From: Desulfosoma sp.
Lineage (GTDB): Bacteria; Desulfobacterota; Syntrophobacteria; Syntrophobacterales; DSM-9756
NCBI GenBank assembly: GCA_037481875.1
Contig: JBBFKY010000009.1
Coordinates: 87,364-151,363, forward strand
Direction: 5' to 3'
Length of the DNA: 64,000 bases
Position numbers and translations under genes: made by a program. The notes beneath the pieces were generated by a model. That model was not told the origin of the DNA and ran no database searches. It was given only the letters and a program-made list of their open reading frames with translations. Shown here piece by piece: positions 25,010 to 34,519 of this stretch; position 1 is the stretch's first letter; every line of letters begins with the position of its first letter.

Positions 25010-26455
25010 ATGTTCCGAAAGCTTCTTGTGGCCAATCGTGGTGAGATCGCCATTCGAATCATGCGATCCGCTCAGGAATTAGGCATTCGCACGGTGGCGA
25101 TCTATGAAGAAACGGACAAAACCGCCATGCACATCATGAAAAGTGATGAAGCGGTGTGCATCGGCGCCGGGCCTCGCAAAGATTATCTGGACATTGACCG
25201 CATCATTCAGGCGGCCAAGGCCACGGGAGCCGACGCCGTGCATCCCGGGTACGGTTTTTTGGCGGAAAATCCTTTATTTTCCAAGTGCTGCACAGATAAC
25301 GGGCTGCTCTTTGTGGGCCCTCCTCCCGAAGTCATCGCCGATATGGGCAGCAAGGTCGTGGCTCGCCGCATCATGATGGAGGCGGGAATTCCCGTGATTC
25401 CAGGAACCCCTGTGCTTTCGCAAGGTGAAGCGGGAGAGAGACAGGCGGTTCGGTTTGCCGAAGAGCATGGATTTCCCGTGATGATCAAGGCGGTGGCCGG
25501 TGGAGGAGGCCGTGGAATTCGTGCGGCGCATAACCTGGATGAGCTTGTCACGGGACTGAAGCTGGCCCGGTCGGAAGCACGCATGGCCTTTGGAGACGAA
25601 AGCATTTATCTGGAAAAGGGATTGAAGAATCCTCGGCATGTGGAAGTCCAGATCCTTGCCGATCGTTTCGGATCGGTCATCCATTTAGGAACACGTAACT
25701 GTTCCATTCAACGGCGTCACCAAAAACTGGTGGAGATCGCTCCCGCCAACCTTCCTGCTCGGATTCTGGAAAGAATTTGTGCGGATGCGGTGCGCGCCGC
25801 CAAAGCGGCGCGTTATGTCAATGCCGGCACAGTGGAGTTCCTCGTTGACGAAAAGGATCAGTATTATTTCCTTGAGGTGAACACCCGTATTCAGGTGGAA
25901 CACACGGTGACGGAAATGGTCACCGGTGTGGACATCGTACGGGAACAGTTGCGCATTGCCGCCGGAGAACCTTTGTCTCTAAGGCAGGAAGACATTCAGA
26001 TTCGAGGCTGGTCCATCGAGTTGCGGATCAATGCGGAGGATCCTAAAAATAATTTTATGCCAAGTCCGGGACTCATTCGCGTGTATCAGTCCCCCGGAGG
26101 CCACGGTGTGCGCTTGGATGGCGCCATTTACCAGGGTTATGAAATTCCGAGGTTTTACGATTCCATGCTGGTCAAGTTGACGGTCTACGGCTTCACATGG
26201 AGGGAAGCCGTGGATCGCTTGCGTCGAGCTCTGGACGGATTCAGCATTGTGGGAGTGCCGACCACCATTCCCTTTTACAAGCAGATCGTGCAGGACCCTG
26301 ATTTCATCGAACAGCGCTTCGATACCTCTTATATCGACACCCACCCGCACTTGTTGTCCTATCGCGAAGAGACCCCCCCGATGCATCGATTGGCGCGATT
26401 GATCGCCGAAATCAATGCTTACGGGTACAATCCCTATGCCCAAGATAAACCGTGA
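25010..26455 (+). CDS. Biotin carboxylase subunit (pyruvate carboxylase A / AccC family)
   Basis: This 481-residue protein opens 'MFRKLLVANRGEIAIRIMRSA', the hallmark start of biotin carboxylases. 'DAVHPGYGFLAEN', the glycine-rich ATP-grasp loop 'AVAGGGGRGIR', 'RNCSIQRRHQKLVE' and 'FLEVNTRIQVEHTVTE' are all intact. It catalyses ATP-dependent carboxylation of biotin on a carrier protein. The following gene, 16 bp downstream, is a carboxyltransferase, so it works in a pyruvate-carboxylase-like (anaplerotic) pair. No biotin carrier gene is nearby. Confidence 0.9.
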   Translation: MFRKLLVANRGEIAIRIMRSAQELGIRTVAIYEETDKTAMHIMKSDEAVCIGAGPRKDYLDIDRIIQAAKATGADAVHPGYGFLAENPLFSKCCTDNGLLFVGPPPEVIADMGSKVVARRIMMEAGIPVIPGTPVLSQGEAGERQAVRFAEEHGFPVMIKAVAGGGGRGIRAAHNLDELVTGLKLARSEARMAFGDESIYLEKGLKNPRHVEVQILADRFGSVIHLGTRNCSIQRRHQKLVEIAPANLPARILERICADAVRAAKAARYVNAGTVEFLVDEKDQYYFLEVNTRIQVEHTVTEMVTGVDIVREQLRIAAGEPLSLRQEDIQIRGWSIELRINAEDPKNNFMPSPGLIRVYQSPGGHGVRLDGAIYQGYEIPRFYDSMLVKLTVYGFTWREAVDRLRRALDGFSIVGVPTTIPFYKQIVQDPDFIEQRFDTSYIDTHPHLLSYREETPPMHRLARLIAEINAYGYNPYAQDKP

Positions 26456-26471
26456 AGGACGGAGTTTTTTC

Positions 26472-28121
26472 ATGGCCGAACGAGAACGCATCACCCCATC
26501 CATGAGCCCCCCGGAAATCCTCGCTTTTCTGCGGGAAACACCCGGCTACTTTCTGACCAACAACGAAAGGGACGTATCCCAATCGGATTTCAAATGCCGC
26601 ATTCTTCCGTGGACCACGCTGCGCGTGGCCCCCTACCGGGACGATACCGGTTATTTCGCCTTTGAAATCAGCGGCGGGGCTTCGGTGCACGTGGATCTCT
26701 TGGCCAAGCAGATCAATCCCTTTGAAAAGCTGCGCCTGGTACGCCGGCGCATGCCGAACACCCTGATTCAAACCGTGTGTCGAGGGCGCAACCTGTTCGG
26801 GTACCGACCCTATCCCGACAATGTGCTGACCATGGCGGTGTCACTTTTCAGTCGCTACGTGGATGTGTGGCGTGTTTATGATTTTCTTAATCATGTTCCC
26901 AACCTGGAAGTGGTCGGGCGTGCCGTCCAAAAAGCCGGAAAACTGCTCATGCCTTCCCTTTGTTTCAGCATCGGCATCGGGCACACGGACGAGTACTACG
27001 TGAACAAAGCCCAGGAGATCGTCGAGACTTTCGGTGAAGAGATTATTTTGGGCATCAAGAACCATTCGGCTTTGGGGACACCCAGGCGCATCGCATCTCT
27101 CGTGCAGTCCCTGCGCAAGCGTTTTCCAAACCTGGTATTGGCCTATCACGGCCACAACACGGACGGCAACGATTTGGGGCGTATGGTGGCGGCCGTGGAA
27201 AGCGGTGTCAAGATCGTGGAAGTGGCCGACCACGGTTTTGGAGGAATGTTTTCTCAAGCGCCTGCCTTGAGCCTCATTCAAACTTTGCACGATTACGGCT
27301 ATAAGGCTCCGGGCCTCAAGATTCAGCCCATTGTGGATGCCTCCGACCTCTTACGACGAGAACGACGTTACTACGAACGCTTTGAAACGCCGTTTCGAGG
27401 TTTCGACCCTACGGTCAAAAGACACCGCCTTACAGGAGGAGCGGCTTCCATAGCTTTTGAACAGGCGGAAAAACTGGGGCTTTTGGAACGTATTCATGAA
27501 GTTTTCAGCGAACTCATGAACGTCAACAAAGAACTGGGCAACATCTGGTCCGTGACTCCTGGAAGCCAAATCCTGTGGACTACAGCGGTGAGCAACGTGC
27601 TTCACGGCCGCTACGAGCAACCCAGTGATGATTTGAAGAATCTGCTTCTCGGCCGATACGGTCCTTTTCCTTTTTATGACCCTCAGGAATGGATTTACGA
27701 AAAGGTTCTGGAACACAAAAGACGCGATGGCAAGAAATGGTACCAAATTCTGGCAGACGAGGCGGGTCTTCAGAAACTGCCTGATGTGGACGTGGAACAA
27801 AAGAGACAGGAACTTGAGGCGCGGCTCAAAAGGCCGGTGGACGATGAAGACTTGTGCCTTTATCTTCAATTTCCCAAGGACGCTCTGGAATACTTTCGCT
27901 TTGAGGAATCCTTTGGAAAGACCTGGCTGTTGCCGCCCCAAGTTTGGTACCGGCGCGGAGGATTTCAGGACGGTGAAAAGATTCTCATTCCCGATGAACA
28001 GGGAAAGACTCACGAGATCGACATCCTGTCGACCATGCGGAAAGAAGGCGTCGTCGAAACATCCCTGTTGGTGGATTTTCATTTTCATACCTACGCCGTG
28101 CCCGTGGGCACCAAGGCTTAA
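26472..28121 (+). CDS. Diverged carboxyltransferase subunit (pyruvate carboxylase B / oxaloacetate decarboxylase-like)
   Basis: ATG 26472 is chosen after an ACGGAG site; an ATG at 26415 would overlap the previous gene. The 549 residues show an HMGL-like TIM barrel: 'RDVSQSDFKCRILPWTTLRVAPY' aligns with RDAHQS..., 'FEISGGASVHV' with the LE.WGGA motif, 'ILGIKNHSALGTP' with the carbamylated-lysine loop, and 'LAYHGHNTDGNDLG' with the metal-binding HxH site. Several key positions differ from classic PycB/OadA (RDAH to RDVS, KDMAG to KNHSA). No biotinyl domain with MKM motif is present at the C-terminus, so a separate carrier is needed. Pairing with the upstream biotin carboxylase is strong. The exact substrate is uncertain. 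Confidence 0.75.
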   Translation: MAERERITPSMSPPEILAFLRETPGYFLTNNERDVSQSDFKCRILPWTTLRVAPYRDDTGYFAFEISGGASVHVDLLAKQINPFEKLRLVRRRMPNTLIQTVCRGRNLFGYRPYPDNVLTMAVSLFSRYVDVWRVYDFLNHVPNLEVVGRAVQKAGKLLMPSLCFSIGIGHTDEYYVNKAQEIVETFGEEIILGIKNHSALGTPRRIASLVQSLRKRFPNLVLAYHGHNTDGNDLGRMVAAVESGVKIVEVADHGFGGMFSQAPALSLIQTLHDYGYKAPGLKIQPIVDASDLLRRERRYYERFETPFRGFDPTVKRHRLTGGAASIAFEQAEKLGLLERIHEVFSELMNVNKELGNIWSVTPGSQILWTTAVSNVLHGRYEQPSDDLKNLLLGRYGPFPFYDPQEWIYEKVLEHKRRDGKKWYQILADEAGLQKLPDVDVEQKRQELEARLKRPVDDEDLCLYLQFPKDALEYFRFEESFGKTWLLPPQVWYRRGGFQDGEKILIPDEQGKTHEIDILSTMRKEGVVETSLLVDFHFHTYAVPVGTKA

Positions 28122-28192
28122 AAGGCTGACCGACAAGCGGTGCGTTGGCTTGTCCGGCCCACGTGGGGTTTCAAGGCTTGGGGATTCAAGGT

Positions 28193-29077
28193 ATGCGGGA
28201 ATATGTGGATCTTTTCTTGGAATATCTTGTGGCGGAAAGACGTATGAGCCGTCACACGGTTTCGGCCTACGCCACGGATCTACGCATTCTCATGGATTTT
28301 TTGACCACGAAAGGCAGAGTTTCCTGGATAGAGGTGACCCCCCTGGATCTGGAGGCCTACCTCGTCGCGTGTGCCTCCAAAACGGCTCCCAAGACTCGAT
28401 CGCGCCGGTTAGCCTCCATGCGCTCTTTTTTTCGGTTCCTTGAAGCAAGGTCCATGCTTCCCAGCAACCCGGCAGTACCCCTGTCTTTTCCCAAGACCCC
28501 GAAATCTTTGCCCAAGACACTTTCTGCGCGTCAAGTGGAAAGCTTGCTGAACGCTCCCATGACCGGGACACCCCTGGGACTTCGAGACAAAGCCATCTTG
28601 GAGCTGCTTTACGCGACAGGAATGCGCGTGGCCGAACTGACGGCCCTTACCTTCCATCAATTGAATCTCAAGGCGGGCTTTCTTGTCATTCGAGGGAAAG
28701 GAGACAAGGAACGACTTGTTCCCATGGGCCAGTGGGCTGTGGAAGCCTTGGAAACGTACTTGGAGCGCGGACGCCCTCATTTGGTGGCGGGTCGGGATAC
28801 GGGGCGGGTTTTTCTAAACCATCGCGGCAAGCCCCTTTCGCGTCAAGGGATCTGGAAAATGATTCGCTCTTACGCCCGCCGCGTTGGCATTTCCGTAGAT
28901 GTCAGCCCTCATGTGCTACGCCATTCTTTTGCCACGCATCTTTTACAAAACGGAGCCGACCTTAGGTCCCTGCAGATGCTGCTCGGCCATGCGGATATCA
29001 GCACCACGCAGATTTATACGCATGTGGCGCGGGAACGCTTAAAGCTCATTCATCAGCAATACCATCCTCGAGCCTGA
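28193..29077 (+). CDS. xerD: Tyrosine recombinase XerC/XerD
   Basis: From ATG 28193 the 294-residue product has the SAM-like N-terminal domain ('FLEYLVAERRMSRHTVSAY') and the catalytic domain with Arg in 'ATGMRVAEL', Lys in 'IRGKGDKER', 'HVLRHSFATHLL', 'LLGHADISTTQIYTHV' and the nucleophilic Tyr. It resolves chromosome dimers at dif with a Xer partner. Length and collinearity match the chromosomal XerC/D group rather than a phage or integron integrase, and no attachment site is seen. XerD versus XerC is not certain. Confidence 0.85.
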   Translation: MREYVDLFLEYLVAERRMSRHTVSAYATDLRILMDFLTTKGRVSWIEVTPLDLEAYLVACASKTAPKTRSRRLASMRSFFRFLEARSMLPSNPAVPLSFPKTPKSLPKTLSARQVESLLNAPMTGTPLGLRDKAILELLYATGMRVAELTALTFHQLNLKAGFLVIRGKGDKERLVPMGQWAVEALETYLERGRPHLVAGRDTGRVFLNHRGKPLSRQGIWKMIRSYARRVGISVDVSPHVLRHSFATHLLQNGADLRSLQMLLGHADISTTQIYTHVARERLKLIHQQYHPRA

Positions 29078-29203
29078 CCTGTGGCATTTATGGGCGCATG
29101 TCTGGGGTGGTCCTTTGGACGGGGGGAGATTTCCACCCCCTTGTGCACCACCGCCCAGTCCCTGCATGGCCGGCTCTTAGCCCGAAGCAACAGAAATTTT
29201 GCT

Positions 29204-29228
29204 AGGACACACCGGTGTGTCCGCCCGT
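29204..29228 (+). repeat. Single palindromic repeat unit
   Basis: GGACACACCGGTGTGTCCGCCC is one unit of the family seen in the composite repeats. It lies in the 250-bp gap between xerD and the DHH-CBS gene. Confidence 0.5.
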
Positions 29229-29328
29229 GTGTCAAGAATCAACTTGGCCTTTTGGCACAGCCCCGTTAACATCCTTGAGCGACATTCAAGAACAAAGATT
29301 TCTCGATAATCGGCATCGGAGCTCATGC

Positions 29329-31992
29329 ATGGAAGTGATCACCACCCATCTTAACGCCGATTTCGACGCCATGGCTTCCATGGTGGCGGCGAAAAAGCTC
29401 TATCCCGAGGCCCTTTTGGTTTTTCCCGGGTCCCAGGAAAAAAACCTGCGCGATTTTTTCGTCAACACAGCGGGCTATCTTTTTGATTTCACTAAACTCA
29501 AAGGGTTGGATCTAAACGGCATACGACGCCTCATTCTGGTGGATACACGCCAGGCTTCACGCATCGGCAAGTTTCAGGAAATCGCCCATCGCCCTGAGGT
29601 GGAGGTGCATATTTACGATCACCATCCTCAGGCGGAAGATGACATTCGAGGCTCCCTGGAAGTCATTCAGCCGGTGGGAGCGACGGTGACCCTTCTGACC
29701 CGCATCCTTCAAGAACGCGATGTGCCCATCACACCGGAAGAGGCCACCATCCTGATCCTCGGTATTTTTGAAGACACCGGCTCCTTCACCTTTTCTTCCA
29801 CAACCCCGGAAGATTTTCGGGCTGCAGCCTTTCTCCTGGAACGGGGGGCTGACCTCAATCTGGTAGCCGACCTGGTCACTCGAGAACTCACCGCCGAACA
29901 GGTAGCCCTTTTGCATGAACTGCTGCATTCCGCTCGCACCTACAACATTCAGGGTGTGGAGGTGTGCATCGCCACAGTTTCCGTGGATCGTTATGTGGGT
30001 GATTTCGCCGTCCTCGTGCATAAACTCAAAGATATGGAAAATCTGGATGTGGTCTTTGCCCTGGCCCGTATGGAAGATCGCATTTATCTCGTGGCCAGAA
30101 GCCGAATTCCGGATGTGAACGTGGGGGAAATCGCCGCTTATTTCGGCGGCGGAGGCCATGCCACGGCGGCATCGGCCACGATTAAGGAACTCACGCTGAT
30201 TCAGGCCGAAGACCGACTGTTTGAACTCTTGCAAAGCACCATCAAGCCTGCTGTGACAGCTCGAACCCTCATGAGTTCTCCCGTCATCACTATCGAGGCT
30301 CATGCCGACCTGGCCCAGGCGGAAGAACTTATGGTTCGGTACAATATCAATGCCATGCCCGTGCTGGAAAACGGCCGCATTGTGGGACTCATCAACCGCC
30401 AGGTGCTGGAAAAAGCCATCTACCATGGCTTGCAGGAAGAAAAAGTCAGCGAATACATGAATCCTGAATTTGCCGTCATTGATGTGAACGGTCCTCTGGT
30501 GGAAATCCAAAAGCATCTTGTGGAGCATCAGCAGCGCATTCTTCCCGTCATGGACGGAGAAAATCTGGTAGGCGTCATCACACGTCGCGACCTTCTGAAC
30601 CATTTGATCACGGATCGTTCCAGAGAACCGACAGCGCTTAAGGACGATTTGGGAACCGGTTCTTGGGGCAGACAGAAGAATATTGTTGGAATTATGGCCG
30701 AGCAGTTGCCCAAGGAGATCATCGAACTGCTGCGATCCTTGGGGGAACATGCTCAGGCCATGGGGTATAAGGTCTACGCGGTCGGAGGGTTCATACGGGA
30801 CCTTCTATTGCGCCGTCCTAATCTGGACATCGATGTGGTGGTGGAAGGGGATGGCATTTCCTTTGCCCGCACGTTTGCTGAAAAGGAGGGCATTCGAGCT
30901 CGTTGCCACAAGAAATTCAACACGGCGGTATTGATCTTTCCCAACGACTTGAAAGTGGACGTGGCCACCGCCCGCCTAGAGTACTATCAATATCCCGCCG
31001 CCTTGCCCATCGTGCAGTTCGGATCCCTCAAGATGGATCTCTACCGGCGCGACTTTACCATCAACACCCTGGCTGTGGCCCTCAACCCCAAGGAGTTTGG
31101 AACCCTCATCGATTTCTTCGGAGGCCAAAAAGACCTGAAGGAAAAGGCCATTCGTGTGCTGCATAACCTCAGTTTTGTGGAAGATCCCACGCGGATTCTT
31201 CGAGCCATTCGATTTGAACAGCGCTTTGGGTTTCGTGTCGGCAAACAGACGGCCAGTCTTATGCGCAATGCCGTGAAGATGGGGCTGATCGACCGACTGG
31301 GCGGACAACGACTCTTTCACGAATTGCAACACATCTTCATGGAAGAAGACCCGCTGCCGGCTTTACGTCGTCTAGGGGAATTCGGGGTCATGGAGGCCTT
31401 ATGCCCCAGAGCCTGCTTTGATGCCAAAGGGGAACAACTCTTTATCAGGATCAAGGAAGTCATTCTCTGGTATAAACTCAGCTTTTTGGACGAACCTTTG
31501 GAAGCGTGGCGAGTGTACTTTTTAGGCTTTTTGTCCCGCGTCAAACCCGCCGACTTGCCGAGCGTGCTGGCCCGGCTGGATCTGCCTCAGAATGCCAGGG
31601 AAAGAATAGTCTGGGCATTTCAAAAAGTTAACGATGTGCTCAACGACTTTTTGCGTTTGCCTGCCATGCGTCCCAGTGATATCTATCGGGCGCTTCAGCC
31701 GTATGGTGCGGAGGAACTGCTGTTCATGATGGCGAGGACCACCCGTGAAGAGGTGAAGCGTGCGGTCAGTTATTATCTGCATCGATACCGCTATGTGAAG
31801 CCCCATATTGGAGGCAAGGACCTCAAGGCCATGGGGCTTCCTCCGGGACCTCTTTACACGAAGATTCTTACGGCCGTACGGGACGCCAAACTCAACGGAG
31901 AGGTGAAGACGCTGGAAGACGAATATCGTTTGGCTCGAACCATGGCGGCGGCAGAAGAAGCAAAGGAAAGGCAAAGTGCAGGAAATTCTTAA
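29329..31992 (+). CDS. DHH phosphoesterase-CBS-tRNA nucleotidyltransferase fusion (A-adding/poly(A) polymerase type)
   Basis: This 887-residue protein is a fusion. Residues about 1-310 are a DHH/DHHA1 unit ('NADFDAM', 'VDTRQ', 'YDHHPQ', 'GGGGHATAASA'). About 325-440 are two CBS domains ('LMSSPVITIEAHADLAQAEE', 'MNPEFAVIDV'). About 460-887 are a class II nucleotidyltransferase with 'VGGFIRDLLL', catalytic 'NLDIDVVVEGDG', 'RRDFTINTLA' and 'EDPTRILRAIRFEQRF'. Large A-adding enzymes with this layout are known in bacteria that split CCA addition between two proteins (as in Aquifex). ATG 29329 is chosen because the DHH domain begins there. The M50 gene overlaps its end by 17 nt. Confidence 0.85.
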   Translation: MEVITTHLNADFDAMASMVAAKKLYPEALLVFPGSQEKNLRDFFVNTAGYLFDFTKLKGLDLNGIRRLILVDTRQASRIGKFQEIAHRPEVEVHIYDHHPQAEDDIRGSLEVIQPVGATVTLLTRILQERDVPITPEEATILILGIFEDTGSFTFSSTTPEDFRAAAFLLERGADLNLVADLVTRELTAEQVALLHELLHSARTYNIQGVEVCIATVSVDRYVGDFAVLVHKLKDMENLDVVFALARMEDRIYLVARSRIPDVNVGEIAAYFGGGGHATAASATIKELTLIQAEDRLFELLQSTIKPAVTARTLMSSPVITIEAHADLAQAEELMVRYNINAMPVLENGRIVGLINRQVLEKAIYHGLQEEKVSEYMNPEFAVIDVNGPLVEIQKHLVEHQQRILPVMDGENLVGVITRRDLLNHLITDRSREPTALKDDLGTGSWGRQKNIVGIMAEQLPKEIIELLRSLGEHAQAMGYKVYAVGGFIRDLLLRRPNLDIDVVVEGDGISFARTFAEKEGIRARCHKKFNTAVLIFPNDLKVDVATARLEYYQYPAALPIVQFGSLKMDLYRRDFTINTLAVALNPKEFGTLIDFFGGQKDLKEKAIRVLHNLSFVEDPTRILRAIRFEQRFGFRVGKQTASLMRNAVKMGLIDRLGGQRLFHELQHIFMEEDPLPALRRLGEFGVMEALCPRACFDAKGEQLFIRIKEVILWYKLSFLDEPLEAWRVYFLGFLSRVKPADLPSVLARLDLPQNARERIVWAFQKVNDVLNDFLRLPAMRPSDIYRALQPYGAEELLFMMARTTREEVKRAVSYYLHRYRYVKPHIGGKDLKAMGLPPGPLYTKILTAVRDAKLNGEVKTLEDEYRLARTMAAAEEAKERQSAGNS

Positions 31993-32629
31993 GGACATTT
32001 GTATCTATGCTGTGCCGCTGCTCTTGGCGGTGGTGAGTCATGAAGTGGCTCACGGGTGGGTGGCGGAAAAACTGGGGGATCCCACGGCTCGGCTTCTGGG
32101 ACGCATATCCCTGAATCCCTTGGTGCACATCGATCTGGTAGGCACCGTGATCCTTCCCCTGGTCCTGCTGGTCACGAACGCTCCGTTTCTTTTTGGATGG
32201 GCGAAGCCTGTGCCGGTGCAGTTCCACCGCCTGCATGGAGGCCGCAAAGCGATGGCCTGGGTGGCTCTGGCCGGACCTTTAACCAACCTCATGTTGGCGG
32301 CTGCCAGCGCTTTGGTGTATCGAATCGTGGTTTTGCTTTTCAGCACAGGGTTGGGCTCGGGCTTTTGGGGCCTTCTTTTGCATCCTTTGTTTCACATGGC
32401 CCGATTTTCCGTGGTGTTTAATCTCGTGCTCATGGCGGTCAATCTGTTTCCGGTGCCACCTTTGGACGGCGGGCGGGTGTTGACGGGGCTTTTGCCCCGC
32501 AGTCTGGCGCTTCAGGTGGCTCGTCTGGAACGCTACGGCATGATCATCGTCATGATTTTTGTCATCACCGGTTGGTGGGGATATATGCTGCGGCCGGTGG
32601 TCAATCTTTTCGCAAGAATTTTGCTCTAG
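31976..32629 (+). CDS. M50-family site-2 membrane protease-like protein
   Basis: This 217-residue protein has several membrane helices. The zinc motif 'HEVAH' near residue 22 and 'NLFPVPPLDGGRV' near residue 157 supply the catalytic ligands of the intramembrane metalloprotease (S2P/RseP-like, short type without PDZ). GTG 31976 overlaps the upstream gene. It likely cleaves a membrane-bound substrate, not identifiable here. Confidence 0.85.
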   Translation: MQEILKDICIYAVPLLLAVVSHEVAHGWVAEKLGDPTARLLGRISLNPLVHIDLVGTVILPLVLLVTNAPFLFGWAKPVPVQFHRLHGGRKAMAWVALAGPLTNLMLAAASALVYRIVVLLFSTGLGSGFWGLLLHPLFHMARFSVVFNLVLMAVNLFPVPPLDGGRVLTGLLPRSLALQVARLERYGMIIVMIFVITGWWGYMLRPVVNLFARILL

Positions 32630-32727
32630 ACCGAAGCCCGTCGCCGGCGGGCGTGAAGCGTTTTGAGAGACATTGGGCGTAGGAGATCAATCAAAAAAGC
32701 CGATCAACGCAGGAGGTGAAAGGTTTG

Positions 32728-33729
32728 ATGAACAAGGACAAGCGGATTCTGAGCGGCATGCGTCCCACGGGGCGTCTACACTTGGGAAACCTTCACGGGG
32801 CGTTGAAAAATTGGATTCAGCTTCAGGATCAGTATGATTGCTATTTTTTCGTAGCGGATTGGCATGCTTTGACCACGGATTATGCAGACCCGGGAGCGAT
32901 TCGCCAGAACACGTGGGACATGATTTTGGATTGGTTCGCCGCCGGATTGGATCCGCACAAGGCCGTGGTTTTCATTCAATCTCGGGTCAAGGAACATGCG
33001 GAACTGTATCTGCTTCTGGGTATGATCACACCGCTGGCTTGGTTGGAACGGAACCCCACCTACAAGGAACTGCAGCAACAACTGGACACAAAAGATCTTT
33101 CCACCTACGGCTTTCTGGGATATCCGGTACTGCAGGCGGCGGACATCATCATTTACAGGGCTCACGGGGTCCCCGTGGGCAAAGACCAGCTGCCTCATGT
33201 GGAATTGACTCGGGAGATCGCCAGAAGGTTCAATTTTATTTACAATCGAGAAGTCTTTCCTATTCCGGACGCTTTGCTCACGGAAGCTCCAGTCTTGCCG
33301 GGAACCGACGGGCGAAAGATGAGCAAGAGTTATGGGAACTGCATCTATATCTCGGAACCCGAGGAATCCATTCGTCGAAAAATTCTGCAGATGATGACGG
33401 ATCCGGCTCGAGCCCGTCGCACAGACCCAGGAGATCCTGAAAAGTGCCCTGTGTTTGATTACCATAAGCTCTATTCCACACCCGAAGAAATCGCTCAGGT
33501 GACACAAGGATGCCGCACGGCCGGCATCGGATGTGTTGACTGCAAGAAAATCCTTCTAGTTCACGTCCTGGATCAGTTGGCTCCCATTTGGGAAAAAAGG
33601 CAAGCTTTGGAAAAGGACATGGACGCCGTCAAGGCCTCCGTCCAGGAAGGCATCGAAAAGGCGGCTCAAGAAGCTCGAAAAACCATGGAACTCGTGCTGG
33701 AGACGGTCGGATTAGGAAACCATGCCTAA
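32728..33729 (+). CDS. trpS: Tryptophanyl-tRNA synthetase
   Basis: ATG 32728 follows an AGGAGG site. The 333-residue class I synthetase has 'SGMRPTGRLHLGNLHGAL' (HIGH region), 'GTDGRKMSKSYGN' (KMSKS) and 'DWHALTTDY'. It charges the tRNA-Trp found at 24213. It overlaps the pseudouridine synthase gene by 8 nt. Confidence 0.95.
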   Translation: MNKDKRILSGMRPTGRLHLGNLHGALKNWIQLQDQYDCYFFVADWHALTTDYADPGAIRQNTWDMILDWFAAGLDPHKAVVFIQSRVKEHAELYLLLGMITPLAWLERNPTYKELQQQLDTKDLSTYGFLGYPVLQAADIIIYRAHGVPVGKDQLPHVELTREIARRFNFIYNREVFPIPDALLTEAPVLPGTDGRKMSKSYGNCIYISEPEESIRRKILQMMTDPARARRTDPGDPEKCPVFDYHKLYSTPEEIAQVTQGCRTAGIGCVDCKKILLVHVLDQLAPIWEKRQALEKDMDAVKASVQEGIEKAAQEARKTMELVLETVGLGNHA

Positions 33730-34519
33730 CACTCGGCCACCGAACACATCATCGTCTCCCATGCGGTTGCACAAATTTATCGCGCAGGCAGGTCTTGCAT
33801 CACGACGCAAGGCGGAGACCTGGATCGCTCAAGGGCGTGTTTGGGTCAACGGGGAGATGGTTACCGTTCCGGGCATCTCAGTGGACCCACATCGAGATGA
33901 GGTGTGTGTGGACGGGCATGTGGTGAAGCTTCCGGAAACCAGGGAGGTTCTTCTCTTTCACAAGCCCAGATGGTGTCTGACCACGGCCAAGGATCCTCGA
34001 GGACGCCCGACGGTCATGGATTACCTTCAGGGACTTTCAGTGCGAGTCTTTCCCGTAGGGCGCTTGGACTGGGATGCTTCCGGCGCCCTGATTTTGACCA
34101 ATGACGGGGATTTGGCGAACCGACTGATGCATCCGCGATATGGAGTGCCCAAGGTGTATCGGGTTGAGGTTCACGGAACCCCTACGGAAGAACAATTGGA
34201 AGCATTACGGCGCGGTGTTCGCTTAAGAGAAGGGGTGACGGCTCCGGCACACGTTCAACTTATGAGGCGTTTTTCGGAATCTGCATGGTTGGAAATCACG
34301 CTGCATCAAGGATGGTACCGGCAGATCAAACGCATGGGCGAAGCCGTGGGACTCCCTGTTTTGAAAATTCATCGAACGGCCTATGGTCCGATTCGTTTGG
34401 GCCGTTTGCCTGCCGGACACTGGAGGCGGCTCTCGGACCAGGAACTTTATCTTCTGCGAAAAGCGGTGCAACGGTCATCCTTAGATAGACTGGAAGACGG
34501 GCTCGCTCATGATGTTTAG
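33722..34519 (+). CDS. RsuA/RluB-family pseudouridine synthase
   Basis: An N-terminal S4 RNA-binding domain ('MRLHKFIAQAGLASRRKAE') is followed by the catalytic domain with 'FHKPRWCLTTAKDPRGRPTV', 'VGRLDWDASGALILTNDGDL' (Asp nucleophile in GRLD) and 'EGWYRQIKRM'-type 'HQGWYRQIKRM'. It modifies rRNA, most likely 23S helix 80 (RluB type). The start at 33722 overlaps trpS; ATG 33761 is an alternative. The last 11 nt overlap the TPR gene. Confidence 0.88.
   Translation: MPNTRPPNTSSSPMRLHKFIAQAGLASRRKAETWIAQGRVWVNGEMVTVPGISVDPHRDEVCVDGHVVKLPETREVLLFHKPRWCLTTAKDPRGRPTVMDYLQGLSVRVFPVGRLDWDASGALILTNDGDLANRLMHPRYGVPKVYRVEVHGTPTEEQLEALRRGVRLREGVTAPAHVQLMRRFSESAWLEITLHQGWYRQIKRMGEAVGLPVLKIHRTAYGPIRLGRLPAGHWRRLSDQELYLLRKAVQRSSLDRLEDGLAHDV

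Noticed and set aside
28145..28192. Upstream extension of the XerD start
   Set aside because: The TTG-initiated extension lacks a good ribosome site and adds residues outside the conserved XerD N-terminus.
29557..30750. Long open frame antisense to the DHH-CBS gene
   Set aside because: It is the shadow of a real gene with clear domains in the plus frame.
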